DNA from: Hydractinia symbiolongicarpus
Lineage: Eukaryota; Cnidaria; Hydrozoa; Anthoathecata; Hydractiniidae
Length of the DNA stretch: 64,000 nucleotides
Assembly (NCBI RefSeq): GCF_029227915.1
Contig: NC_079880.1
Coordinates: 23,188,501-23,252,500, forward strand
Direction of reading: 5' to 3'
In this document: positions 14,501 through 25,465 of the stretch, one piece after another
Position numbering within the stretch: the stretch's first letter is position 1
How the letters are laid out: each line of letters starts with the position of its first letter
The notes under the pieces: model-generated
Told to the model about the DNA's origin: nothing
Database searches by the model: none
What the model saw: the letters and a program-made list of their open reading frames with translations, nothing else
Translations under genes and position numbers: made by a program

Positions 14501-14796
14501 TTTATGTTTTATTAAGTTCCTCTTCTTTGTGTTACAAAATAAATACTCACGCAAATCTGTTGGATTTCACACAAACATGTTTGACTGCAGGCGAAAAAAT
14601 TTGTTATTAAAACAAACCTCAAAAAATAAGTTGTCGATGACCCTCCTATGCCACTTCCAATAACTGCAATTTTCTTTTTTGTTTCCAAGGGTTCTTCTGG
14701 CTCTACTTCAGCTTTCAGATATTTTGATTTATTGAACACAATCCAGCCAGCACCAATAGAAGCAATGCTTGTTGCAAAGACTTTTAATTGTAACAT
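8504..14796 (-). CDS. PCYOX1: Prenylcysteine oxidase (FAD-dependent thioether oxidase)
   Basis: Five GT-AG exons: 14796-14618, 10937-10777, 10351-10132, 9807-9632, 9258-8504. Phases agree at every junction and sum to 496 residues plus TAG, close to the family's usual ~500. The enzyme cleaves the thioether of prenylcysteines left by breakdown of prenylated proteins, using FAD, in lysosome or secretory compartments (family knowledge). Seen here: an N-terminal hydrophobic segment (residues 1-21), the dinucleotide-binding GSGIGG at 47-52, VGGR at 78-81, ESGGTIIH at 93-100, then LGIYNG, MMWRYG, NYGQ, WLAYPHYTPPE and, near residue 462, IERAASAMEMS, all hallmarks of the family. ATG 14796 is chosen because it gives a signal-like N-terminus and lies 13 bases after an acceptor-like AG (14811-14810). 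Intron 1 (3.7 kb) holds a short-motif repeat cluster and intron 4 a CGGT microsatellite. Confidence 0.93.
9364..9438. repeat. (CGGT)n microsatellite
   Basis: About 18 uninterrupted copies of CGGT inside intron 4 of the prenylcysteine oxidase gene. It is GC-rich against AT-rich surroundings. The frame reading Asp-Arg-Pro-Thr repeats across it is a translation of the microsatellite, not a gene. Confidence 0.95.
13948..14147. repeat. Six irregularly spaced CTGACGCTCAG motifs
   Basis: The 11-mer CTGACGCTCAG, or a one-to-three-base variant, starts at 13948, 13988, 14008, 14061, 14099 and 14137 in intron 1 of the prenylcysteine oxidase gene. Spacing is 20-53 bases and the DNA between copies is mostly unrelated, so this is not a simple tandem array. 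The motif is itself nearly palindromic (CTGA-CGC-TCAG). Confidence 0.85.
14086..14122. repeat. Hairpin presenting a CTGACGCTCAG motif in its loop
   Basis: Perfect 12-base arms, TATAATGCATAT (14086-14097) and ATATGCATTATA (14111-14122), enclose a 13-base loop made almost entirely of the CTGACGCTCAG motif. Confidence 0.85.
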
Positions 14797-16653
14797 AATG
14801 CAATAGATGCTATACAAATACAACAAAAAAATACACAATAAGGAAGAAATTGCTATTTCAAGAAGTATAGCTTTGACGTAAGGAGAATGCAATATGGAAG
14901 GATTTTTATAATAAATTTTTAAAAATTCAAGATACAAATTAAAGTATAAGATATATACATAGCCAATAATATTAGCTATAACACTTTTTCTTGTATCCAG
15001 GATAACATGTTCGGAATTTTCTAACTGTTCTCTTAAAATGTGAACAACATTATTTGAATTCAGCATCAAAATTTATGGAATAATGCACATTTTTGTACAC
15101 TAAGTACAACTGGTACTATAGCCTATAGCTAGACTATAGGTAGTTGTCAAACTATTAATGTGCTCTTTGAAGAAATGACCACACAAATCAACTGCAGTAA
15201 ATATTGCAGTCAAGCTCTTATAAAATTTATAAACTTTAAATTATAATAACTCCCGTTCTAATAATCGTATGATCTTCTAATTTTCTGTGATAAATTACAA
15301 GTTGTCAATCATTTTCCTCAAAAGTTTCTTGTTTCATTTTCAAAAATTAAAAACGTTAACCCAGATCCAAAAACAAGATTGAGCAAGAAACTGTTGCACT
15401 ATATTGAACTAGGTTAGTCACCTTAAATTGGAGGAATATATACACTCTTTTAATGCCAGTCAAAAAGGTAGTTCTGTCCACCTAGACACAAACCTTGTGA
15501 GGGTCACTTGGGAACCTTTGGGATGGGATGTAGCTAGCTTTAATAATCACTCTACTGACTGACCTACTGATTCTTTGCCTATATTTGACAATAATAAAGC
15601 TGGTGGGTGGGCACGTGGTTTGATTGTGCTTTGACAGTAATAAACCATTAAACAGATGTCAAAATTTCTTTTTGCCGTCTAGACTGTACTTGTTGCGTCT
15701 CTGCCGTATAATCAAATGACCTATCCTGGGTAAAATAACATTTATCAAAGTCAAATAAAATTTATAATCTGCAAAAAAAAGAAAAAGTAAAGCAAACAAA
15801 CATTTTTATACAGGCATGTGAGGCCCTTTAAGTCCCTTTCTTTTAGTGAAGGGCCAACGGCAACACTTTGTTTATGTCACGGGTTTAAAAACGAGGCTAA
15901 AAACAACAAACCATCCTGGTTTCTATTACCTTTTGCAATGTGTTATATGTTTTTATCTAAAGCTGTCCTATTTTTGTGAGAAATGGATACAATTGAATTC
16001 AAAATGTTACGTGACATTTGAAAGTTATATTTCTTAAAGTATTCATAGTACCTTAAGAAATTTTACGCAATGTATTTTAACTACCAGCAGGAACAGTTGT
16101 GGATACACACCTCACATGGTATTAAGTTAGTTTTATACTAACGCACTGTGCGTAAAAAGTTTCTTTTGTGGCTTAGGGGATCTGGTTCGACACTTTCGTT
16201 TTTGCATCAAGTCTTGTGACCTTTGCAGTATAAAATTAGCGCAGACAGAACATTGGATGGACATTATTTTCTGCATTTTACAGGTAAGATTTTTGGTATT
16301 GAAGTTAAAATTAACGGAATTAAAGACAGCTGCGGCTAAAGATCTATTGTGGAATGCTACGAAGCCACTCTCTAGTGTCTTTTATTTGTTTCTAGCTATA
16401 CTTGATGAAATTCTCATGAAGTCACACACAAGGTGTCAAATCAAGCCTTTTACCCTTTATCTTTATTTATATTTTGAGGTTCTAATCTAATTGTGATAGT
16501 TAAATATTTAGAGATATTCCACTTTAGCGACACACATGAAACAGGGCAATAGGACAATGTATATACTGTTTCCTCGTGATATATAATGTTTTGTAATTTT
16601 GTCTTAAGCAAGGAGGGTGCTATCTCGCCGAAAGCGCCGTATATGTGATGTAA
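14797..16653. other. Intergenic, no gene seen
   Basis: Upstream flank of the prenylcysteine oxidase gene. There are short chance frames only (15846-16037, 16257-16490) without recognisable content or codon bias. Confidence 0.45.
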
Positions 16654-18088
16654 GAAGCTAAAATATCGCTGTAGATTGTTTAAAAATTATCAAAACACGA
16701 TCGTTGGAAGCTAATACATCGCCGTAGATCGTTTAAATACCATCAAAACACGATCATATGAAGTTAAAACATCACCGTAGATCTTTTAAAAACCATCAAA
16801 ACACGATCTTATGAAGCAAAAACATCGCCGTAGATTGTTTAAAAACCATAAAAATAAGATGATAAGAAGCTAAAACATCGTCGTAGATCGTCAGGCCTTG
16901 CCATGAGCAAATAGCCTCCCGAGCAATTAATTGCTCGCGTCAGATTGTCTACGCGAGCAATTTTGCTCGCCATATTTTTCGCTAAAAAAACTTTACATTT
17001 ATTCTCTCAGGGCATATTTTTCAGGAGAGGTGTGCGCCTTGGCACACACCTAAATCGTTTCGGGGGTGTGATTAAAACATCCGCCACATTTCCAGTTTGG
17101 TCGGACATGTCCGTAGCTCGTTTCGAACTTTTGTTGGTTAAAACGTCTGATAGATTTCCGTCTTGGTCGGACACTTTTAGATCTCAGAATTATTGAATAG
17201 TCCTGTTCCTTTAAATCCACAAGCAAGCCTATTCATAGCCAACCTGACCATCCTAGCTAATTCACCGACTCCTGACTTAGTTAAAAGAACTACGTAGACA
17301 TAAATCTCTTTTGCCCGACCCCTTCGTCGTTGGTAACCAGGTCTTACATAAGAAATCCAGCCATGCAGTTCTTAACTAATGCGGAGGTGAACGCCAACGG
17401 AGCACGGATGACGCAAGTCTGCAAAACTGCACTTACAGGCGGAACAGACAATTTATCATGGATTCAATTGTACATAATTTCTTCATTTGAAACCATAGCA
17501 GGTCCAAATTTAATGAATTATGTTCTTTATGCCGCAACTGCTATTCAAACAATTTTAAAAACGAAACCCACTTGCGGTATAATTTTTTTTTCTGTATAAA
17601 TTTTATGTGCGTGACGTGTACCTTTTAAAAAGAGATTTTATTTATAAGTCTTATTTAAACCACGCAGATAAAGATTTTTTTAATTTGAAAACGGAGCATA
17701 TCTTTTCCTATTTGCTTGTGATGACCTGAAAAACGAACATTAAATACTATTTCGGACATGTAGAAAAGAAAGTTAAGATTGGTCATCGTGTTTGGGGTTC
17801 ACGATTAAAACGTCCCCCCACTTTTCCACTGCAAAATTAATGCGCAACAAAGATTAACCTTAATGTTCGTATCGCACACGTTTTATAAAATGGCGAATGA
17901 ACTGTTGCACGATGGGTGGAAAATAATCACACCAAATATCTTTTTAGTTATCTCAAAATGTTAATATTTACGCGAGCAATAAAATGCTCGGGTAACGAGC
18001 ATTTACGCGAGCACTACGCGGGCGCGAGCAATTGCTCGCGACTCATGGCAAGGCCTGATCGTTTAAAAATTATCAAAACAGGATCAAA
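16654..18088. repeat. 53-bp minisatellite, about five units, split by an insertion
   Basis: Units begin at 16654, 16707, 16760, 16813 and 16866, an exact 53-base period, each starting GAAG and containing TCGCCGTAGATCGTTTAAAA or a close variant. The fifth unit breaks at 16891 and resumes after 18062, where its remaining 27 bases complete the 53-base unit. The break is the insertion site of the element at 16892-18057. Confidence 0.92.
16892..18057. mobile_element. 1166-bp non-autonomous TIR transposon
   Basis: Ends are CAGGCCTTGCCATGAG and its exact inverted copy. The element is flanked by ATCGT on both sides (16887-16891 and 18058-18062), read as a 5-bp target duplication; a 3-bp TCG reading with longer ends is also possible. 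Just inside each end lie palindromes, CGAGCAATTAATTGCTCG on the left and CGCGAGCAATTGCTCGCG on the right, with further GAGCA/TGCTC copies nearby. No transposase is seen; frames at 16945-17196 and 17330-17599 are short and unrecognised. The CAG end resembles hAT-type termini, but the short duplication leaves the superfamily open. Confidence 0.85.
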
Positions 18089-18589
18089 TATAGCCATAGT
18101 TTCGAAACTACATATGGAAATGGGAAAGGAATGTCTAAAAATAGTTTCAAGCAATTAATTTATCATGTTTTTATTGTTTTTTAATTGTTTTGGGAGAACA
18201 ATTCGCTTCAGAATTCGTTTCGAAATTCGTTTCAAAAATTTTTTCTGCGTGCGTTTCAAAATAGTTTCTGCATGCGTTTCAAAATAGTTTCGGAATCGTT
18301 TCCTGTTCGTATCCCATTCGCTTTCACTTCGTATCATTTTTAAGCTTAGAGTTTAAAATAAAATTAGGGGTGCCTTTCATATCCATTTTGCAACACAACA
18401 AAACATTATAATTCCCTATACTTTGATATTTTTTTGTTTACGTTTGGGCATTTGTGTCATATCCAAACCCACACCTCATATCGATATATTTTGCAAATTT
18501 CCAAATTCCCTCGGCATGTTTGCAACATTATATATATATAGTTTTTCTACACTTGATACAGAGGAAGTTGAGTTGAAATCTAACAAGTC
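18063..18589. other. AT-rich intergenic DNA with a short 25-bp repeat
   Basis: Around 18240-18305 the phrase TGCGTTTCAAAATAGTTTC recurs with a period near 25 bases. Nothing else is recognisable. Confidence 0.5.
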
Positions 18590-18698
18590 TAGATCAGATT
18601 GGATGAGGGTCAGGTCAGATTGGATGAGGGCCCCATCCGACCCATGCTAGCATGGGAAACGGACGTTAAGCCGAGACTGATGATGATGATGATGATGA
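18590..18698 (+). mobile_element. Probable retroposon 3' tail ending in (GAT)n
   Basis: A direct repeat CAGATTGGATGAGGG (about 18594 and 18616) is followed by the palindrome CATGCTAGCATG (18643-18654), GGAAACGGACGTTAAGCCG and then six GAT repeats. A unique segment ending in a short microsatellite is typical of SINE or CR1/L2-like LINE 3' ends. The palindrome recurs at 58763-58774. The family assignment is inference. Confidence 0.45.
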
Positions 18699-18994
18699 AA
18701 GCAAAAACCTGGTTTAGGCAAGAATTAATTTTGTTAGCTATACGATCATTTCAATATTTCTCCTCAAAATTGCATGTGTACCAAGGTTGGTTGACAAATC
18801 TATGCTTCTAATATATTATGCCAGGACACGTGATTTTTGAGAAAAATAACAATGCACATACATAGACTAACTCTAAATAGTTTTTTGTGCACGAACAGTA
18901 AATTGATTATTTTGTAATGTGCATACTTGCAGTGATTTTTAACGGTAATGATTTATTTTAGTTTTGTTAAAATTTTCCAAGGGTAAACCCTGGT

Positions 18995-20200
18995 TATTGT
19001 TTATTTTATTTTATTTTTTTTTATTTTTTATTAAACAAATATTTATACTGGATATACATGTCAACTAAAAGCTGTTATAAATATGTGTCCAGTTAAAATA
19101 TATAAAAAGACATTAAAATATAAATATATATACATAATTAATAAAACCAAGTATGATAGACACACAAGAATCAAGGACTGGTCAAAATAAAGAAGTCGGG
19201 TGAAAAAGAGTTTAAAATAACCTAGGAAAAAAGATTGAAGGCAGAGACAAACTGGGAAACCAATTTAAAGACTGGCTAAAGACCTAAGTATTATTAATAA
19301 AAACTAATTGAAATGTTCATTTAAAAATGTTTTAAAATCAGACATGCCTAAAGAACGGGCCTCTAGAGGAAGCGTATTATAAATTTTTGCTCCCATGAAA
19401 TAAAAACTTTTTCTGGCATACTCCGTTTTAATTTTTGGAATAGTAATCAACTTTCTGTTATTTCTCGTGTTCATTTCATAATTTTGAGCGTGAAAATAGT
19501 TCTGAAAGTCATTTGTTGCAGTACCATCAAGACTCGTTTTGACAACCAAACACGCACGTTTTTTATTCTCATTTACTATTGATTTAAGCCGATTGTTCGG
19601 ATCACTATAATCTCTACAACTATACACAACACGCAAAGCTCTCCTGTGCAGGGAATCCATTTTGTTATGCTGAGTGCCAAGAGATGCAGCCCACAATAGG
19701 TGAACGTTGGCATCACCATACTTTGATAAATTGCCTTGGCGGTTGCAAGTTGGACTTCGTATCTGATTTTCGACAGAAGGTTTAAACGAGATGAGGCTTT
19801 CTTATAACATTTTTCAAAGAAAGTATTCATCGAGAGCGAACTTTCGATAAGGACACCAAGATACTTTTCGTTTGCTATCAGGACGTTCTGATGGTCAACT
19901 GTGATGTTAAAGTTGACCAGCTGATTTTTTACTTTCTTTGATGTTCCAAATAATAGAGCCTCAGTTTTTCCTTTCTTCAGATTAATTATAAGTTCGTTTT
20001 CTTTGCACCACAATGAAACGGCATCGAGATCTGCGTTCATTTTCGTAGTTATGTCTTCAACGTTTTTCGAATTGCAGTACAATACGGTGTCATCAGCATA
20101 TTTAATGAGCTTTGAATATTTAATGACATCACCAAGATCATTGAAAATCAGCAGAAACAATAGAGGGGTTACTCTAATAAACTTTATAAACTTTCAAGCA
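18995..20200 (-). pseudogene. 5'-truncated LINE: reverse transcriptase C-terminal part
   Basis: Reading on the minus strand from about 20200: PLLFLLIFNDL, then the catalytic YADDTVLY, a thumb region with LKKGKTEALLFG and NEKYLGVLIE, then after a frameshift near 19695 the conserved tail WAASLGTQHNKMDSLHRRALR and a stop at 19304. About 270 bases of 3' UTR and an A-rich tail (plus strand 18995-19032, T-rich) follow. These are features of Jockey/CR1/Rex-type non-LTR elements. Fingers, endonuclease and ORF1 are missing, so the copy is dead on arrival. It ends about 70 bases before the first cathepsin B start. Confidence 0.85.
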
Positions 20201-20270
20201 TGAAAATGAAGCTGATTTGTTAATTGCTGGAGATGCAAATATATATATCTTCCTTTAAATTTAGATCAGC

Positions 20271-23200
20271 ATGAAAGGTGTTATACTTTTTTCTCTTTGT
20301 ACTTTGATATCATCTCTTCCGCATGCCATTGAAGAGTTTCAATATATTATTGATGAGGTGAACAGTTTGCAGACCACTTGGAAAGCTGGGCATAACTTTG
20401 AAAATATTGATTTGGAGTATATTAAAGGGTTATGTGGTACTTTAGATGATCCAAATCGCAGCCAACTTCCAGGTAAAGTTTTGTTATATATAAGACTATT
20501 AACTAATGATGACATATAAAAAAGATAGCTTTCCAGAACTTTAGCTTTGTAGGACGTAAGTATTAATTTATAACTTATACTCCTGCTAAATTTAGATCCA
20601 AGTTGATATACGATATGAAACGCTTGATTGATTTTATATTAATGCATAATTGATTTTGTAGTCTCTATGAATTCTTTTAGTTCACCGCAATTTATTTGCC
20701 ATGGATTTACCTGATAGTTTTGATGCTCGGGAAAAATGGGGTGATATTTGCCCTAGTACTAAAGAGGTTCGTGACCAAGGCTCATGTGGCAGTTGTTGGG
20801 TTAGTCCTACCTTTTTAACATTTACATTCTAAGCCTTTATATGTTACAGTACCGCTTAAATCAGGGTTCGAATTGCCATTTTTGTGAATCACTTTGCAAA
20901 GAAAATGACAAGATTGCGAATCGAATATTTTTAAGTGGCGATAGAAATGCTTTTTTAGATCGCATTTTAAAAGTTTAAGAACGAAGAACGGCGATAGAAA
21001 AGTTTTTTTAGATTGCAATATAAAAACTTCAGAACGAAAAGCGGCAATAGAAATGCCATTGCATTTTAAGAACTTAAGAATGAAAAGCGGCAATAAAACT
21101 GCTTTTTTAGATTGCATTTTAGAAACTGAAGAACGAACAACGGCGATAGAAAAATGGTAATTGATCTAAGGTGTTTCCAGGCCACATCTTTACAGAGTGC
21201 TTATATTTTTGCGAACTGACTTTACTTTTCTATTTCGAACCCTGTAAATGTAACTTTACATGCGCATGATATTTATCACCTGCACACGAACCTTCGGTAG
21301 CGTCAGAACTTTCGTTGTTATTGTTAACCTATTGTTAAATACATGAGCTATTTTTGCATGTTGAAAACAATAGAGTTTATGTGTCACACAAAATCTTTTA
21401 CCTTTTACGCATGTTCATTCATTTTTTTAAAAATATATATCTTTTAATAGCTTTTGTGATCGTTAACACTTTTAAACAATAGCGTTCATGTTACATGTAA
21501 GAACAAAAGGATTCATCAAATCTTATTGTTATGACTTGCGCACAACGATAACAATAGAAAGCAATTAAGTTCATGTATAAACAAAAGATATGCGAAGGTT
21601 CTTTATGTAGCCATGAGATCGTTGCACGATGTTTTGAATCTTGGGTTCATGTAAAGTTACATTTAAGTGATACTGTACATGCAAATTTTTCCTATTTTTG
21701 CTTCATTTTATGCTAATGGTATATATATTATTTGTTATTTGTTGATTTTAACTCTATCATTAGAAACAGTTTACTTGCAGTTAAATTAAATCATTGTAGG
21801 AAATACGTAACTGTGATTAAATGCTGTTTTTTCTGTGTTGAAGTATATTCGTTATTTATCATAAATATAATAGTTTTCTTTGTTTGTTAATTAAAAAATG
21901 ATAGATGATTAATCTTCATTTAGTAATAGCTATTTTTGTCTGTTTCTGCGCAAAATAATACCATAATATTGGAGCAAAATGAACGTAGCATATAAAGGAT
22001 GTGCCACTTTGTGGATGCAATTATTTATTTTATTATAACTTTCTTGTTTTCATTTTAAATTTAGGGTGTAGCTCGAAACAAACCTAAACGTTAAACTTAA
22101 TTAAAATGAAGTGTGAACGGTATAACTATGTTGCTATAAAAAATGTATAAAACCATAAATTGCTTATGGAAGTACCGAGTTTGCCAAAATGATCTGTTAA
22201 ATTTCAAAAGCTGTGTTTGCAAAATTTTGTTGACATCTGTTAACAAATTTCCATGGAGTGCGAAAATTGTACCAACAAATACTATTGATGCTTAAAATGC
22301 TGTAAATATCCTCCTTTCATATAAATTCTTTTAGGTCAAGAAGTCCTTATAAAAAACTTAAGTTTATTTTTTTCAGCCTAAAATTTTTTGCTTAGATTTA
22401 AGGTATCTCAGCATAATTGCCTAGATATATGCTTAGACTTAATAAAAAAGTTTTACAACATAAAAAATACCTAATAAATTTTAATATTTCCTCTTATTAT
22501 TTTTATTGATGCACTATATAATAATTTTTTAATTTGTTCATAGGCATTTGGTGCTGTTGAAGCACTAACAGATAGAATTTGTATACATTCAAATGGAGAA
22601 CATAGACCACACATTTCTGCAGAAAATCTTCTGGCATGCTGCGGTATCTGGTGTGGATTTGGGTGCAATGGAGGTTTTCCATCTTCGGCTTGGCGTTTTT
22701 TCGAAAACACTGGTATTGTAACTGGAGGGCAGTATAATTCTAGTCAGGGATGTCAACCTTATTCAATCCCATCATGTGAACATCACACAACGGGACAAAA
22801 AAAGCCTTGCTCTGGAAGTGGACCAACCCCACGATGTGAAAAGCAATGCAGGGAAGGTATGTGGAATTGTGTTTCTCAGAGTGGAAGGAATGAACATAAT
22901 ATAATAAGCTTACATTTTTTAGGGGAAGGGGTTTTCTGATGTATTGTAGGAATCATTAAAACTCTTAAAAGTTATTTGTGTGTTATATACTTGCATTTAA
23001 AAGTCGTTGTGTTAAACAGAAATTTCCACTGTGGAAGTTATTTTTAAAACCAGGTTATTTTTAATTTTGTATGAAAATCAGGTTTTGTGTATTATATATA
23101 AATTGTTGCTATAAATTTTATTAAATTGTTTTATTACTGTTTTCTGTGTATACAGTGGATGGAAACATTGAGTCACCAAGATTAAAGAAAAAAATACTCA

Positions 23201-24178
23201 TGATTTCATGATTGCGCTTTTATACTTTTACTTTGCCACATTTAGCACAAGAGTTCTCATCAAGAGGTGTTGATTCAACATTTTTTGTATAGCTTTGTAT
23301 AGCTTTTTAGGTGTCTCTTTGTTATTATTTTTGCCAGGATATAATATGTCATATACAAATGACAAACATTACGCATCATCACACTATAGTGTATCCAGCG
23401 AACCAGAAGCCATCATGAAAGAAATTTATACCAATGGTCCTGTTGAAGGGGCTTTTACTGTGTATGCAGATTTTCCAAATTATAAGTCAGGTAAATAGCT
23501 TTGTTAGTTTTTAAACTCCGCAACCTATATCACTAATTACCTATTGTTTTGTCCTTATTTTTAAGGAGAGAATGCATATGTATCTAAAAATGTTACTCTA
23601 CTTTTAGGAGTTTATAAGCATGTAAGTGGAAGCCAACTTGGTGGACATGCCATCAAAATTCTTGGTTGGGGAGAAGAGAACGGTACACCGTACTGGTAAG
23701 CTTATAATGGCAACTTCTTTGTCTATAAAAATACTTGCTGTACAGTGGAGTTATGTCTGTCGAGATGGTTGTCAACTATGATTTAGTTCAGTTCATGTTG
23801 ACTGTTTTGGTAAAATATTGAGTTGAGATTCTGGGGTTGACATGTTGTGAGATATGTGACTTACTTTTCTGACAATTCATAGTGCTAAAATTCTGATTAA
23901 AAACCTTTTTTGCTTTTTATTTTACATAGGCTGGTTGCGAATTCATGGAATCCAGATTGGGGAGATAAAGGTATGTATCATACACAAAATTGAAAATCTA
24001 ATATTTTTATTTAAATCTAACATTTTTCTTGTTGTTGTTTTGCTAGTACAACTATTTGAAATTTGCTTTGGTATTTTGCCTGACATGAGGTCTTCATGTT
24101 TTAGGATTCTTCAAGATACTTCGTGGTAGCAATGAATGTGGTATTGAAGGCGGTATTGTAGCTGGCATCCCAAAATAA
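20271..24178 (+). CDS. Cathepsin B-like cysteine protease, copy 1
   Basis: Seven GT-AG exons: 20271-20472, 20681-20799, 22544-22856, 23338-23490, 23608-23695, 23930-23970, 24105-24178. All phases agree, giving 329 residues plus TAA, the usual length for cathepsin B. It is a papain-family (C1) lysosomal or secreted protease with carboxydipeptidase activity (family knowledge). Seen: a signal peptide at residues 1-18, a propeptide with TTWKAGHNF, the active-site box DQGSCGSCW (Cys106), GCNGG, the occluding loop carrying His187-His188 that gives exopeptidase activity, the catalytic His276 in [11 protein letters not shown] and Asn296 in NSWNPDWG. The extra intron at 22857-23337 is absent from copy 2. 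Intron 2 carries a 53-bp repeat. An acceptor-like TTAG lies 7 bases before the ATG. Confidence 0.95.
20937..21157. repeat. 53-bp tandem repeat in cathepsin B copy 1 intron 2
   Basis: Units opening GGCGATAG/GGCAATA begin at 20937, 20990, 21043, 21089 and 21142, a period of 53 except for one 46-base unit. The sequence is unrelated to the 53-bp minisatellite at 16654. The minus-strand frame across it (20815-21117) is only repeat. Confidence 0.85.
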
Positions 24179-25465
24179 ACAGTGACTTGCTGTACTCTCC
24201 TATTAATTTCGTCTTGATAACTTTATTTTAAAAATGCAAAGGACATTGATTTTTGCGTATCTCAAAGATTAATCTTATTATGCAAAATAACACATCATGT
24301 CAAAATTTTAAGGGTATAACCAAGTGCCAGAAAAAAAGCGTGCAGAGTAAAGAAGTGCAGAACCATATACTGCACTTATTCTTTCACAAACGCTCAAAAG
24401 TATAGCAATTAGCACTCATAAGTTCTGCAAGTGTCATCACGAAAATGTAAATTGGATTAGCTAATGCTTAAATACTGCTAAAAGTAACATGAACCTGCAA
24501 AATGACACTAATAAATTCTTCCCTTTCCAGCAATGTTGCCAATTTGTACTAATGATTCCAAATAAGTCTAATAAATTTTGAGAGCTTGTTTTCCTAATAT
24601 ACTTCCTTCTACCATAAAGTGTTCTACTTAATGTAGTTGTAATATCTGTAGTTTGATTATATTTTGAATCTCTCCCAAAGGCGCATTCTGTGTTTTTCTG
24701 TGCGTTGGAAGTCTTAATGACTGCTTATAAATAATATGTTTTCCAGATCTGATTTCGTAAATTATGGATCAATTCTTTAATGTATTCTAAAGGAATTCGT
24801 TTCACACAAAAATGCAGCATCATTTGAATTTGTTTTGAGATAAACGTACACACTAAAAATTCTGTTCTGTAAAGAACAACTGTGGCTTTTAATCAGCCCT
24901 GCTTAATAGTCATTTGATATAAGCTTTGCTTTTTCTTTATGATGATAATTTTGTGTTTTACTATTTTTATATAATAATTTTATATTACATTATAATGTCC
25001 TAATATTTGTAAATTATAAAACACTTGAAAATTTCTTAGGATTTTTTAGAATTATAACAGTGATATTAGATAGAAACTTTTTTACTGAAAAAAAGAAAAT
25101 TTATAAAATTTATTATTAATATACGATTTATTTTTTACTTATTAAAAATTATATATGTAATAATAATGTCATACCGAACCTATAATCATACACCCCTCTA
25201 CCCTAGTAGTTTCAGCATTGATTAACATGTCACAAAACTGCTTCAAAGACATTAAAGTAGGCCAGAGAGGGCGAAATCTTGAGATTAGAAGACTTTTAAA
25301 AATATTTTTTGCTAAAAAATGTATCAACCCTTACCATATTTTTTTTTCACAATATAAGTTAAGGAACACCTTCATTAAAAAGGAAAAGCTCTTTGTGTTT
25401 CCTAAGTTACTGAGATGTAAATTGTTACAGTAATCACTGATTTAAAATCTTAGATCCATAGAAAA
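24179..25465. other. Spacer between the tandem cathepsin B genes
   Basis: It holds the 3' UTR of copy 1 and the upstream flank of copy 2. It is very AT-rich in its second half. No coding frame is supported; 25218-25433 is a chance frame. Confidence 0.5.

Noticed and set aside
14797-15069. Upstream extension of the prenylcysteine oxidase first exon
   Set aside because: The frame is open but hydrophobic AT-rich sequence unlike the family; an acceptor-like AG lies just before the inner ATG at 14796.
16654-16891. CRISPR array
   Set aside because: Units are contiguous without spacers and the genome is eukaryotic.
17330-17599. 89-codon frame inside the 1166-bp element as a transposase
   Set aside because: Too short, and no DDE or zinc-finger pattern seen.
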